This document shows positions 37,501 through 49,064 of a DNA stretch of 64,000 nt, in pieces (the first letter of the stretch is position 1; every line of letters starts with the position of its first letter). The position numbers were made by a program, and so were the translations under genes. This stretch comes from Verpa conica. Lineage: Eukaryota > Ascomycota > Pezizomycetes > Pezizales > Morchellaceae. The notes beneath the pieces were generated by a model. That model saw nothing but the letters and a program-made list of their open reading frames with translations, was not told the origin of the DNA and did no database searches. The stretch spans positions 124,001-188,000 of the forward strand of contig JAUFSD010000023.1 in assembly GCA_033030425.1 (NCBI GenBank). Direction: 5' to 3'.

Positions 37501-40500
37501 ATGTTCTGGCCGGGGGAACCAGTAGCGGGTTCATCCGATTAGGAGCAACCCGACTCCGCGATAAGGACTGTCGATGAAATCACCATGGCTGAAAAGACGA
37601 TTGCCCACATACATGTAAATTAGTCAATTAGGCCGCAAGGTGCACTTTACCCTCCCAAGACTTTGCCTCAACCCAAGCCATATTGTGCCTATTTCGTATG
37701 CATAAGCGAGACAGAAGCGGAAAGCCTAATAATCGTTTAATAATTGTGTGATTGCGTGCTCCAATCAACCCTTGCCATGCTTTTAATAGTACTAACTCGG
37801 CCAGATCTGGAAGGTGCGTCATATGCGATCAAGTTCACGGTCAGCCCTTGGGCTGTAAGGGTGTTATCAGCCTATATAATCCTCGATCGCGGGATTTGGG
37901 ACTCTCAACACTAAGAAATCTTCTCTTATGAGATCCCCAGGAATTAGGCAGGCGTTGGTTGTCATCTCCTATTCGTTAAAACCAACATATGTATAAATTA
38001 CATATAAACAAACTGATTTCAAAACTCTTCCATGGTTCTTTATCTTGCAGCTGTTTAATACTTCCCGGTTGTAGAATAAATCGAATTCGTGTTATGGGTC
38101 TAAGGCTATACGTATACTCGGCAGTTGGCATTGAGCCCTAAATATGCAGTGCTACCCACCATGGCAGATCTGGGGAGGGCCACGTTTCCTATCATCGACA
38201 AACATGAGACATCTAGATTGCTTACGTCTCTGCACGCTATTCTCTTGGTAACCGCAGGGTAAGGGAATCATCGATATATTGTTTCCGGGCCTGTGGTTTT
38301 TTGTTTTTTGGTTTTACATAATTCAACAAGGATCACTGCGCATAGATATGCCCTCTCCAAGTTGGCACAGATCTCAAGATATGTCCGATCGAGAGAGAGA
38401 GAGTATCCACAGTACACTCTAAGGTGAATAGGAGACAGGTTTGATAAAGTGAATAGTGGGTCCTTCACACAGGGTTACGCAACTACCGCCATAAACGGAA
38501 CTACCACCGATTCTTCGCTCAATGTTCTTCACGTGTTTCTGTCAGATATTAGCGCATATACTACACCGGGCATGCTTAGTTTATTAGTTAGTCTCTCTTA
38601 GAATCAAGGTTGCACAGCATGCAGCCAGCGGTGGTGATTCTTGCTCTAATCACTGTAAGTTTTTTACCCCTCGGTATTCAGTCTGTGTAACATTCTTCAG
38701 AGGGGCTTTTATCGAGTGTTCATGCATTATGTTCAATAAATACATTTACCCTATAATACCCAGTTCTATTACACAATCAGGATTATACGTGACATATCCA
38801 AGCAAGCAGACAGATACGGAACCATCTGATACATAGTAAGAGCTAGTTTAGTGAAAGAAGAAAAACCTAGATTAGTGGTAACAGATCGGTTTTGATAGAT
38901 CCCTTCAGTTCTATACCATCTGATTAGTTAAACTAAGGGTCAAATGGACTGCTATTAGGGGCTCTCGACTTCTGTAACATAATGCTAGTGATGGTATTTT
39001 TTAAAGGCTCCGAAGGACCAGGTTATACTATACTTCAAGCACCTAGAATTTCAAACCCTTACAAACAACCACTCCTTATGTAGAGGGGCCATCTTAGACC
39101 CTATTAGTTATTCCAAGCAGTTTTGTTTTTTCTATATAGTTTCAGGTCATAGTTTCTTCATATCGAGTAGTTCAATGATATCTCTGTAGGAAATCTATAT
39201 AAATATTCAAACCAATACCTCAGTATAAAAGATCTATAGGGCTCTTAGTAAGTGAGATGAATATTTTGATCGTAGGAATCATGCGATAGGGCCTAGACTG
39301 CCTGGAACATGAGTGGAAAAATCATATAATATCTTCGCATATATAACATCTATATCTTAAACCTAGAACCCCAGCCTATAACTTCTATATTAATAAACAG
39401 GAATAAACCCAAGAACTCATGCAGGATATAAAAGTCCCAAGCCTTCGATGTTGAACCCTTGAGCAACTTCCTAATCTATAGTCCTTCACAACTTTGTTTC
39501 ACGAGCCGCTCACCCAAAGGAGCAAGACACACCAAACATAATATAAGTCATGGAGTTTAAAACCCGGAATAATCATATGCAGCTCAAAAATGTAATCAAT
39601 GAACTGGGTAAAAGAAAGTATGGGGTTTGAGGGGTCCACGCTGGAGCCCACCCACCAATATGCAGTGCTTTAAGGGCCCAACTTTAAAAAAATGTCTATT
39701 TCAAAAAAACCTCGGGTAATAACGGTTAGGAAGCTTCCTTATAAAATATCGATCTTGAATTTTATCGAATTCCGTGGAGGGTTTAAAGGATAGAGTTTCT
39801 TGTGAATCTATGCATTCACAGGCTCTCACTCGTTCCTTGAGGATCTCAAATTCGTTCTTTTAGAAATTAAGCCTCAACGGGACTACAAGGCGATTCTGTG
39901 GTTAGGTGATACAAGGCTGACGTATAGTAAGGTATTATTTCAGTTCTAGTGATCTATGGGAGTCGACTTCTCATGAACTATTTGAACCCTAACCCAGTTT
40001 AAATAATCTCTTTTTTGGTCTGTACTTATAAGAATGTCCTACGGTAAAATGAAGCATATTTTTTTTTTAAAAAAAAAGAATATATCTTAAATATAGGTAT
40101 TTCGATCATCTCACCATTTTTTGATTTCCTAGTTTTGGTGGTTCCGTGAGCATTTGTTTTTCTACTTATACTCTAGGGCTTTATATATTTGATTAATTCA
40201 CTCATTCATTACTTCTACTCGTATCGGTTTCCCAGTGTTTTCCCTATCTACTTGTCATGATATCGTACTAAAGCTTTGTGTTATTTAGGAGCCCTGAACA
40301 CAGGTAAAATCAATTAATTTTGCGCTTATAAATTTCTTAAAACTATTCCTCCAAAGCAAGCAAAAGTCTCCGATTGACCTGACGCCCTATTAATCTATAA
40401 ACCTTATGTACCATCCGTTTTAGCCTTGTTAACCATTATTTTTCTATTTATATTCACTATTTTCATCCAACTAGCCTTTCTGCCCCAATTTACTGCCGCG

Positions 40501-42722
40501 TTCAAAACTCTAGGCATGTATAATCTCGTAATTCCAATGATTATCCTTTGATAGGAATAAGCGCTTCATTCGTGTAGTAAAAGATATTCAAAGATATACA
40601 GAAACAGTATAGGAAGAAATCTGAGAGGAACTATTCGTCGCACACTCTCTTCGGCTCGTCCTCACTTAGAAATACTAGACGACAACACGTCCTCCACTCA
40701 CAGAACATTCCTAACTATAGAACCCCTATTTCTCTAGAAGTATTAGCAGTGGTAGAAACACTTGGAAATCTTATCATATGGAGATTAGTAGTGGAAAAAA
40801 TTACCGACTATGATTCCTCCCCCTCCCTGGTTGGACAAAGGCGAATAGCAGGCCCGATCGTATTTTTCTATGCTTGCTAGAGCCTATCTTTAGTATCTCT
40901 AGACCTAGACATACAATTTTAGGCAGTTGTGTTTTCATCGTAGACCTGCGAGTCCCAACAGGTAATGAGGCCAAGCCTTCACCATGGAATTCCATACATC
41001 TGGCCACCCTATCCAGTTCTTCAGAACGCTTGGAGGTCTCAGTGGTTTTCCACAAATATAAAAACTAGAGTTTCCGGTTTATAGTGAATCAGCCATAGCA
41101 TAATATGCTATAACACACTCTATAAGAGGATCTCCCATAAGAATAATTGCTCTAGGAGGATATGATCGGTCTTAAGACCAATATCATCAAATTCCTGATA
41201 CCTATAAGAGTACTCTGATTGGAACGCCTGATATCATTCTTAAGTTTGTTCATATAGCGAGTCTAATGTGATTGAGGACGTTTCTCTCTGTCAGAACCAT
41301 TGCCCGTTCTCGGTAGTAGTGAAACTTGACGTGACAAGGTATTATATATTCTGAACCGGGGGATATTGTACCTTCGGTGGGGATTTTCTGTACTTATGGT
41401 TCTCAACAAGTGTTTTCGTGGATGTCTATCCTGTAAGTGAAATTGACCCACAATTCACCATATCCGCATGGGGAACCTACTATATTAGTATAGACTGGCT
41501 GGAGGGGTGGGTTCATGACATACAATAGTCTACCTGAGGTAACAAACGATAAGTCGTGAAAACCACATAAGGGGAGCTGACTAGATGACCTCCAATCGCA
41601 CGGTGTGATATGTACTCCAACTTGCGTTTTCTCGGTACGGGTAACGGTATCCTTAAGTTACCTTTTGACAGGATTTCCCACCTTGGAGCTTGTTCCTGCA
41701 AGCTATGATTTCTCGAACTCCGTGTTTACCACTCTAATGTATATCCGGTGTTACCATATTGTCTTTGGTCTTGATAAAAGGAAACGCCTAGTACTAATAC
41801 AATATTTAGTCGCATTCAGGCATTTATTGCTGTGTTGTTTTGTGGGCATATGTATTCCATTGTCTTGAGTCTTTCCCGCCATGTAATGGAAGTCGTAGGC
41901 TCAGAAATCCAAGGCCTATCTGGATGAAACTTCATATCTGTAGCCAATAGCTGTCTCCGTCGTACGGTGAGATAGTTAACATCTCTGATGGCGTTCTATG
42001 GTGTAGGAGACACCATAAGGAGGGTATCATGTCATCGAAGGTTGTTGTAGGGCTTAGAGTAAGCGAAAGGGTCCAGTGTAGCGGGGGACTCTCTATTTGT
42101 GAGATTAATGATAGGCGGTGATAAAGTGCAGTGACAGGTTATTCGTCTTGCTATCAAGACATCTCAGGCAAGAGATATCAGCATCGGAGAAGGGCGAATC
42201 GAGCGGTGGAGGACAGTGCATCTCCAGACTGTTGAAAGCAAATGTGTGAATTGATTGAAACGAGAGAAAAAGAAAAAGAAAGAATAAGTGGGGAGAGCCC
42301 CTACTTATACAGTTTATGACGTCAATGGAATGCAATATTTGTCTTCAAAACCGACCACTAACGTGAGTATCCCAAAGGTTTAGACCCATCGTGACTGACA
42401 CTAATCAAAGTGGCTGTATACGCGGCCCCTGACGGACACACATAGTCTCTAGGGGATGATGGAATGCATGGATAAAACGTTCGTTCTCAACACATGTAGT
42501 CACTGTAGGTGGGGCACATGTAGTCACTTAGGTGGGGCGCTTGCAGCCACCACAGTCGACTCTGAGCTAACAGGCCAGCCACCACACCCGACCCCAGAAT
42601 CATTGGCCCATTTATCTTATCAATCAATTAAACACTTGGCATCACCTTGACAAGCGTTACCCTACCCAGGCACCAGGCCATACAAGCTAGCCACGCGACA
42701 ATCAGCCAACACAGCTCTAACG
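31501..42722. other. Large gene-poor gap with decayed sequence
   Basis: Over 11 kb without a gene I can support. Frames at 33171-33533 and 33894-34193 (plus) look somewhat protein-like but carry no domain I know. A 20-nt poly-T lies near 35849-35868. Between about 41263 and 42120 the minus strand carries broken frames with protein-like composition, including an 84-codon open stretch at 41406-41657. The rest is AT-rich and probably ancient repeat sequence. Confidence 0.45.
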
Positions 42723-44587
42723 ATGCCACCAAAAGCACCAAAAGCAAAACCTCGGCCTATACCTCGTCCCGGAATAGGTTCCAGAGCTCCTGAAGCCGTT
42801 CCAGCTCCTGCGACTCCTGCAACCAATGTAGCGGAGGTTATACAAACACATGCGCCAATTGTGCCGCCGGTTGGCAGGTTGGATAGTCTTATCCCGTCAA
42901 GTGTGAAGTCGGGTGGTGTGCCCGTGCCGTTGAAATTTAAACCTAGGGCTGTGCCAAGGAAGACAAAAGAGTTAGTATTTCGTGGCTGTATTGGAGAGAG
43001 AGAGATGAGATGTTCGCGCTGACACTTGTGGTGTTTTATCTAAGAGAGCGAGAAGCCTTAGATGCGAAATTTGAGGTAATACCACCACCGGCTACGAGGC
43101 CGAGAGGTGGGGTATCGAGTCGTGGTCCTAGAGGTAGAGCTGGGAGAGGAGCTTTTGGGGGAAGAGATGATAGACAAGTAACGGCTGGAGCGTCTGGTCC
43201 TTTTGCATTGGGCAGTATTACTACTGGTGTGTTTGACCCCCACAAAACGGCTTAAAACTAGTTAGTTCCTAAAAAAAGACTAATTCTCCTAGGACATTCA
43301 CAAAAGATTGCGGTTGAACGAGGCAACTTTGGGAAATATCGTCAACGGTTCCAGGATAAGAGTAGGCTTGGCGGAGGTGACTCAGGGGAAGCATCATCAT
43401 CGAAAATAGAGAAGACCGAGGAGTCCCCCGTCGACGATGCTGGCTATTTATCCTCTTCTGCTGATTCAGAGGGCCCTAGGATGGACGTGGAGTATATCTC
43501 CCTGCTAGATCATACTAAATCGGAGGACGAAGACGGTGATGGGGAAGTCGAGGCAATATGGGGTGCTGGCGCTCCTGTTAGAGTTTTGAGAAGAGAGCAT
43601 ATCGACCGCACCACGCAAGTCAACACCGAGAGTAGTTCCCTGAAAAGAGGGAGGAGTGATCTGAGTCGGAAGGGGAAGGAAGTATTCTTTGAGGAATCAG
43701 TAAAGGTCAAAGACGAGCCCGTAGAAGATGAAGATGCGATATTACCAGATTCTCCAAGTCCGCCAGAGCTTTCCAAGAACAAAACCGCAAAGATACGACC
43801 TTCCGGTTCGAAAAAAGATACCCCACACAAAGCAAGGAGAAGATCCAGCTCGAGAAGGAATAAAGTGGCAATATCAAGTGTGGAAGATAAGGAGGAGCTC
43901 GAGAGGGAGGAACTGGACCGAGCGGCAACCTTGAAAGAGTTGACTCGGGGGTCTCCAGATTCTAGGATTGACAGTGAAGGCGACACGGAAATGGATGAAG
44001 TAAATACAGAGACAGAGAACCAGATTTTCATCTTCCAGTTCCCCAATATTTTCCCGCAGCTCCTCCCAGCTATCACCACCGAAACGAAAGACGAAGACAA
44101 CGGAACCGACACCAAAGCGGAGACACCGACCGAAGAAACAAACAACCCCCCAAATATACCAAAACCGCCCCAACAATACAAACACCATAAGCTTCCTATA
44201 AAGGCTCAACAGGCGCTACTAGAGTCTTACCCACCACCCGGCATAGCCGGAAAGCTACGTATCCACAAGTCGGGTCGTATGACTATCCTATGGGGTGTTC
44301 CTAGCCACACAGGCGAAGATGGCCCAATTGAAATGGACGTTACCAGAGGTACATCATGCGAATTTCTACAAGAAGCCGTTGTGTTGAAGCAACAATCGCC
44401 ATGGGGTGATCAGGACATAGATGACAGAGGAAGACGTAAAGGGGCGGTATTCTCGTTGGGGCAGGTAAAGGGGAAATTTGTCGTAAGCCCGGATTTTGAA
44501 AAGTTACTGAGTGGAGATAAGAAAGGTAGGGGTGGGGGTAATAGAAAGGCGAGGGGAAAGGAGGTGGAGGTGGAGGCGGAGGTATGA
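42723..44587 (+). CDS. rpc53: DNA-directed RNA polymerase III subunit RPC4 (Rpc53), 3 exons
   Basis: Exons are 42723-42970, 43045-43226 and 43293-44587, with introns of 74 and 66 nt. All join in frame to 574 residues. The N-terminus has the conserved GRLDSLIPSS and VPLKFKPRAVPRKTKEEREA segment, completed only across intron 1. Gly/Arg-rich (PRGRAGRGAFGG) and long acidic, low-complexity regions follow. The C-terminal RPC4 domain (about residues 463-555) reads GKLRIHKSGRMTILWG, then RGTSCEFLQEAVVL and LGQVKGKFVVSPDFEKLL, which are hallmark motifs. RPC4 pairs with RPC5 (Rpc37) in a TFIIF-like heterodimer of Pol III and works in initiation, termination and reinitiation on tRNA and 5S genes. The acidic middle is longer than in many homologues. 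Its stop lies 272 bp from that of the convergent F-box-ankyrin gene. Confidence 0.93.
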
Positions 44588-44859
44588 GTTGTTTATTCAG
44601 AGATATTTTTTTTATTTTTTTATTTAAGCCTTTCGGGTATGGCATCATTTGTCATTAGTAGAATAATACGAAGGGGGAAAGCCGAAGCGAAGCCTAAGAA
44701 ACTGATTAGTCATCGTTCATACTCTCTTGTGTAAATTCCATGGTATCATTAGAAACTAATAAATAGGTATAAAAGAGATTAAATACATAATACTTTTAGG
44801 GTTATAGTTATAAAAAATATACTTCAGAAGGAAAATAGATCTCAAAAAAGACACTACAA

Positions 44860-45864
44860 CTACGGTTCGCTAAATCGCCAGTTATCATGATCATTAAAGT
44901 TTATCGCACCATCAGTAACCAAGAGGTCATTATCTGGAATACCCTTTACAAGGGCCTTGCAGAAAGACTTGAACTTATTCTTCCTACCTCCACCTGACAT
45001 CAGGTACCAATACTCCCTACTTGACCTTTCTTTCCTCTCATCGTAATACCTTCCATTCAACAGCGGGATCAAGCCCTTTTCCTGAAACCACTTTACCATT
45101 ACCCCATTCCAACTCCACGCCCACTGAAACACCGTCTCGCCATTCTTACACCTAATATCAGTACGAGCCCCTTTAGCCAAAAGCATCTGAATCATCCTCG
45201 TATTACCATTAAACACAGCCCAATGGAGGGCCGTCGTCCCTGTATCCGACTCCACCGCATCGACCTCAGCATTATGATCCAACAACATACGAAAGATATT
45301 CGCATTCCACCTACGATCTCTCCCATACTGCACCGACCCCACCATAGTCAGCGCCGTCGAGTCCGCCCAGGCCTTCGCATTAACATTCGCACCCCTCTTC
45401 AGCAACAACCTCACAACCCTCTCATGACCGCCAAGAACCGCATAATGCAGCGGTGTCCTGTTCGGCATCATGTAAGCCGGCGTGTCGATATACACGCCCT
45501 TGTCGAGTAACATCCTCACAATCTCTAGATGGCCCTTGAGGGCCGCAAAGTGGAGGAGGGTCTCGCGGCTCATGCTGATGCGGAAGTCTTCTTCGCAGTG
45601 GGTGTGGAAACCTCGGTCGAGCAGGAACCGCACGAGTTGGGTGTGGCCCTTGTAGACTGCCCAGTGTAGTGTGCAGTAGCTCTCGTCGTCGTTGCTGGGT
45701 CGTGCCCAGTGCCTTCGTTTGCAGCTCTCTGCGACCCGGAGGAGTACTGGTGTTAGGAGGTAATTGAAGCGACGGTTGATCCGGATAAGTGAGTAGAGAC
45801 CCTCCTGGTCTATGTTCTCTACTATACTAAGGATGAGTTCATTTGGGAGATCTATGAGTGGCAT
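44860..45864 (-). CDS. F-box and ankyrin-repeat protein
   Basis: A single exon of 334 residues. The N-terminus (residues 1-45) is an F-box: PLIDLPNELILSIVENIDQE, with a following helix RINRRFNYLLTPVLLR. Five to six ankyrin units follow from about residue 63 to 275, for example TPLHYAVLGGHERVVRLLLK and TTALHWAVFNGNTRMIQMLL. One of them is expanded by an insertion (SVQYGRDRRWNANI). The last ~60 residues are basic and Trp/Tyr-containing without a known domain. F-box proteins link Skp1-Cullin ubiquitin ligases to substrates; here the ankyrin part would pick the target. Such proteins are numerous and variable in Pezizomycetes. The start ATG at 45864 directly precedes the F-box. The repeats are diverged, in contrast to the homogenised array 6 kb away. 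Confidence 0.88.
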   Translation of the reverse strand: MPLIDLPNELILSIVENIDQEGLYSLIRINRRFNYLLTPVLLRVAESCKRRHWARPSNDDESYCTLHWAVYKGHTQLVRFLLDRGFHTHCEEDFRISMSRETLLHFAALKGHLEIVRMLLDKGVYIDTPAYMMPNRTPLHYAVLGGHERVVRLLLKRGANVNAKAWADSTALTMVGSVQYGRDRRWNANIFRMLLDHNAEVDAVESDTGTTALHWAVFNGNTRMIQMLLAKGARTDIRCKNGETVFQWAWSWNGVMVKWFQEKGLIPLLNGRYYDERKERSSREYWYLMSGGGRKNKFKSFCKALVKGIPDNDLLVTDGAINFNDHDNWRFSEP

Positions 45865-47726
45865 ATTGCGCGAGAGGGAGAGAGTATGTATGAATAGTCC
45901 TAGATAGTAAGGTGGGGTGAATTGATTACCGGGTTATCTTAAGGGGGGGGGTTCTCGGGGAATAGCTGAAGGGGGGTGCGGGGAGTTTAAGTATCAAGGC
46001 TATAGATCTCTCAGCCCCAAAATACGTCAGAGTAACTCTATATTTTTCTCGCGTGAGACCCAATAGACGAAAGACGATCTAGGGATCGAATCAAGATTTT
46101 CTAAAAGAGGACGCGTCAAGCAAGTGTGGGTATATATTCAAATAAAAGGTTATATTTTTTCTGTAACTGGTTGCACAGAAACGCCCCGTGCTACCAATCG
46201 ATAACATGATCTTTTCTCGCTCGGCTAGATAGCCCATCACCTTTAGCGAACGCCCACCCAATTAGAATTGAAGGTCCGTGTGCTTGCATTATTGCGCCTT
46301 TGGCCTTGTGGAGTCAGGTCTGGATGCTGGTCACGTGGCTGGGTGAGTTATAGAGAGAGGGAGGGGGGCTTTTAAACCCGCGGCTTGCGCGGTGTATGCA
46401 CGGTTCGGCCTCCAGTAAATAGTATCGGGAAGCCGGATTTCGACGATGCATCCGTCGGCCGATCAAACTCGACTGCGCCCAAAGTGCAACTTTCTCTTGG
46501 TCCAAAGCTTCTTTTCATACTGGCAGTGCAGGACCTTGGCTAGACGGTACTTGCCGTGTCGCGTAGTAACGGTTTGTGTTTCTCTGCATGCCACGCGGTG
46601 CCAAGAGTGCTTGTATTGGAATGTTCATCCCAGGAAACGAAGAGGGTAGAGAAGGGAAGATGCTCCAAGCCAGGGCAGTGCCATACCGGCTGTGCAGTGC
46701 TGCGGAGTCTTCAAGCCTACTTGCATTGCGGCTCTTGGTACTAAGTGTAATTGTAGCCTACCTACAATCTGTAGATGCCCGTGTGATATCTAGTAGACAA
46801 ATGATAGATTACAAAACCCCAAGATTAAACATCCCACTTACACCCCCTCCCCGCATCTTATTACTACTCCCAGTCGTCCCCCGAGTAACCCGTCATCACC
46901 ACCAGTGCGCGCCGCGGGTTTCGTCTGCGTACTGTTGATCCCGCACGCATATCACTCAAACTCTAATCTGCGCCCCCCCCGGCCCGCCAAGATTCAATCC
47001 ACACCTGTCGCTCTAACATCCTGTGCATGGGGGCGGTACTGGAATGTCCGAGAAGCTCGGGACGCCAAGTCTTGGCAAATAAAAGAAAAAGGCCAATGAT
47101 CATCTACTCTTGGACAGCTCATTCAAGCTTCCGGAAAATGACACTCGAAACGTGTCCCTGTGGTCCTACCATCCACGGGGCTGAAAGTAATCTATGGGAC
47201 GTGGAGATGAGTGTGGAAGGTAGGGTTTTTTATTTTGAATGGGGAGGTGTTACTTGGGAGCGTTTTTTTCCTTTTTTCCTTTCTCTCCCCCCTTGGATGG
47301 TGGTGCCGACTTTGAAATATCACACTGGTATTAAAAAAAAATCCTTTTCTTCCCCCCTAGAAACGAGGCTACCTTCCTCGTGATGTGACTAGAAATACAA
47401 GCGATCAAACACCTTATACCCCATTGGGCCTCCCCCTAAGGTAATAACCGATAAACAAGACTAAAAGACCACCGTAAATGACAGTAGAACTAGTTATAGA
47501 ACAATGATGCAAACCAAACAAGAACCGAATGAAAAAAACGAAGAAAAAACACATGAAATGCAACGCCAAAATGCAACATAAAAAAAAATACAACCGCAAA
47601 CGATAGACAAGCTATATATGGATAATGATAAACCAACAAAAGAAACTCGTCATTAAAAAAATATGAGTTCAAAAAGACAAAGAGAATAGTAGAAGAGAAT
47701 CAGACAAAAGAAAAAGAAAAAAGTCA
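45865..47726. other. Intergenic, no supported gene
   Basis: This holds the upstream region of the F-box-ankyrin gene and the downstream region of the membrane-protein gene. Short frames near 46314-47383 have no recognisable features. The 47.4-47.7 kb part is A-rich on the plus strand, which fits a U-rich 3' UTR of the minus-strand gene. Confidence 0.5.
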
Positions 47727-49064
47727 TCAAAACCTATTATTATCCCATCCCAAACCCGAACTCATAGTAGCAGCACCAACCCTTGGTGCATTCCCACCAT
47801 ACCTTAATGGTGGTACCTCTTCTTCTAGGGCGAATGGTGGTTGACTTAATCCCTCCCCACCCTGGTAGAAGCTCGCCGTGTACCCAGTTTCCGCAGAAAT
47901 CCTGTTCGCCGCTCTTCCCCTTGTTCCGTCCATGATGACAACGTCGCTGAACCTATCCTCATCGTCGGATACCTCATCGATGCGGTTATGTGCTCTGCCG
48001 TTCCGCAGTGTCTGGGATACCGCCGCCGAGAAATCGGATTCGGTGACTGAGGCTGCAGACTCTGAAGAAACTCTATAGACGGGGGTGTACGCGGGACGAG
48101 GCTTCAATGGGACCGATCCAGTCTGTGGAGCCGGGGTAGTTGAGGTTGTTGATCTGCTGATCCCACTACCTCTTCCATCACGTGATCGAGAGCGTTCCCG
48201 GGGCGCAATTGTCGGTCCCAGGTTTGGAGAAAAGTCTGCTGGACCGCGAGCTTTCCAATCACGCTGAAATGCCGGAGTTGGGGATACAGAGCGTTTAGTA
48301 GGGTTAGATGAGTACCTATTCAGCATATCCTGCTGGATCACCGGGACCGGTGGTGGTTTCTGATCGATATAACTCCTTAGGTCGTCTGGAGACGCAGAGA
48401 GCCGGCCATTGAAGTGGATAGTACGACGACGAGTCTTCATCTCCACAAACTTGATATACGCAAACATTATAGCCAACCCTATCGCCACCCCCGGAAAAAA
48501 CCCAACCAGGATCCCCTCGAATGTGAATTTCGGGCACGACACTGAGCCAGCTAGTAGTTCGTTTGTACCATCCTCCGTCACGGGCAGACCCAACAACTTC
48601 TGACACTGCTGTATCAACGCCTCGTCGGTAACGTTTTGCCTCGCCAGGTGGTCCGCGGGTAGGTTCTCTGGCTTCAGGATGCATCGGTCCTGACCTACTC
48701 CGCATTCGTATCCAATGGGACAGCACTGTGATCCACAGGTTTCATTTTTGGTTTCTGAGGGCTCGGAGGTGCATGGTATGGGGAATATCTCGTCACAGAA
48801 CTCGCCTGTTTTACAGCATACGACCGAGGTGTTGGATTCGACCGGGATACACCGTGTGTCTGATGGGCAGCAGAAACTTCCAACACCGCAGGAAATACTC
48901 GATGGGTCGTCGGTGCAGACGGCTTGTCGGGGGAGTAGTGTTGAGAGATGTTGCGTACCGAAGAGAGCTGAAGGGTTGTAGGCTGCTGCTCCAACTCGGT
49001 TTATGAGGATTAATAGTAGTAGAATAGATGTGTAGAATGGTGAAGACCTCGTACACCGGCTCAT
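47727..49064 (-). CDS. Cys-rich single-pass membrane protein, secreted ectodomain and disordered tail
   Basis: I place the start at 49064, where ATG has A at -3 and directly opens a signal peptide (MSRCTRSSPFYTSILLLLIL..., residues 1-27). The frame remains open further upstream. The product is 445 residues. The ectodomain (28-180) holds about 16 cysteines with repeated CGVGSFCCPSDTRC, CCKTGEFC and CGSQCCPIGYECG motifs (C-x-CCP-x-G-x-C type), plus N-glycosylation sites at N78, N107 and N144. A transmembrane helix (about 183-206, GILVGFFPGVAIGLAIMFAY) is followed by a basic stop-transfer stretch (KTRRR) and a 240-residue Ser/Pro/Arg-rich cytosolic tail with acidic SDDEDRFSD. The design suggests a type I wall-facing sensor or adhesion protein. 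Function is unknown, though similar CCP-rich membrane proteins are conserved hypotheticals in ascomycetes. Confidence 0.82.
   Translation of the reverse strand: MSRCTRSSPFYTSILLLLILINRVGAAAYNPSALFGTQHLSTLLPRQAVCTDDPSSISCGVGSFCCPSDTRCIPVESNTSVVCCKTGEFCDEIFPIPCTSEPSETKNETCGSQCCPIGYECGVGQDRCILKPENLPADHLARQNVTDEALIQQCQKLLGLPVTEDGTNELLAGSVSCPKFTFEGILVGFFPGVAIGLAIMFAYIKFVEMKTRRRTIHFNGRLSASPDDLRSYIDQKPPPVPVIQQDMLNRYSSNPTKRSVSPTPAFQRDWKARGPADFSPNLGPTIAPRERSRSRDGRGSGISRSTTSTTPAPQTGSVPLKPRPAYTPVYRVSSESAASVTESDFSAAVSQTLRNGRAHNRIDEVSDDEDRFSDVVIMDGTRGRAANRISAETGYTASFYQGGEGLSQPPFALEEEVPPLRYGGNAPRVGAATMSSGLGWDNNRF

Noticed and set aside
43510..44181. 223-codon minus-strand frame
   Set aside because: Lies entirely opposite the acidic, Ser-rich part of RPC4 and has no domain; a shadow.
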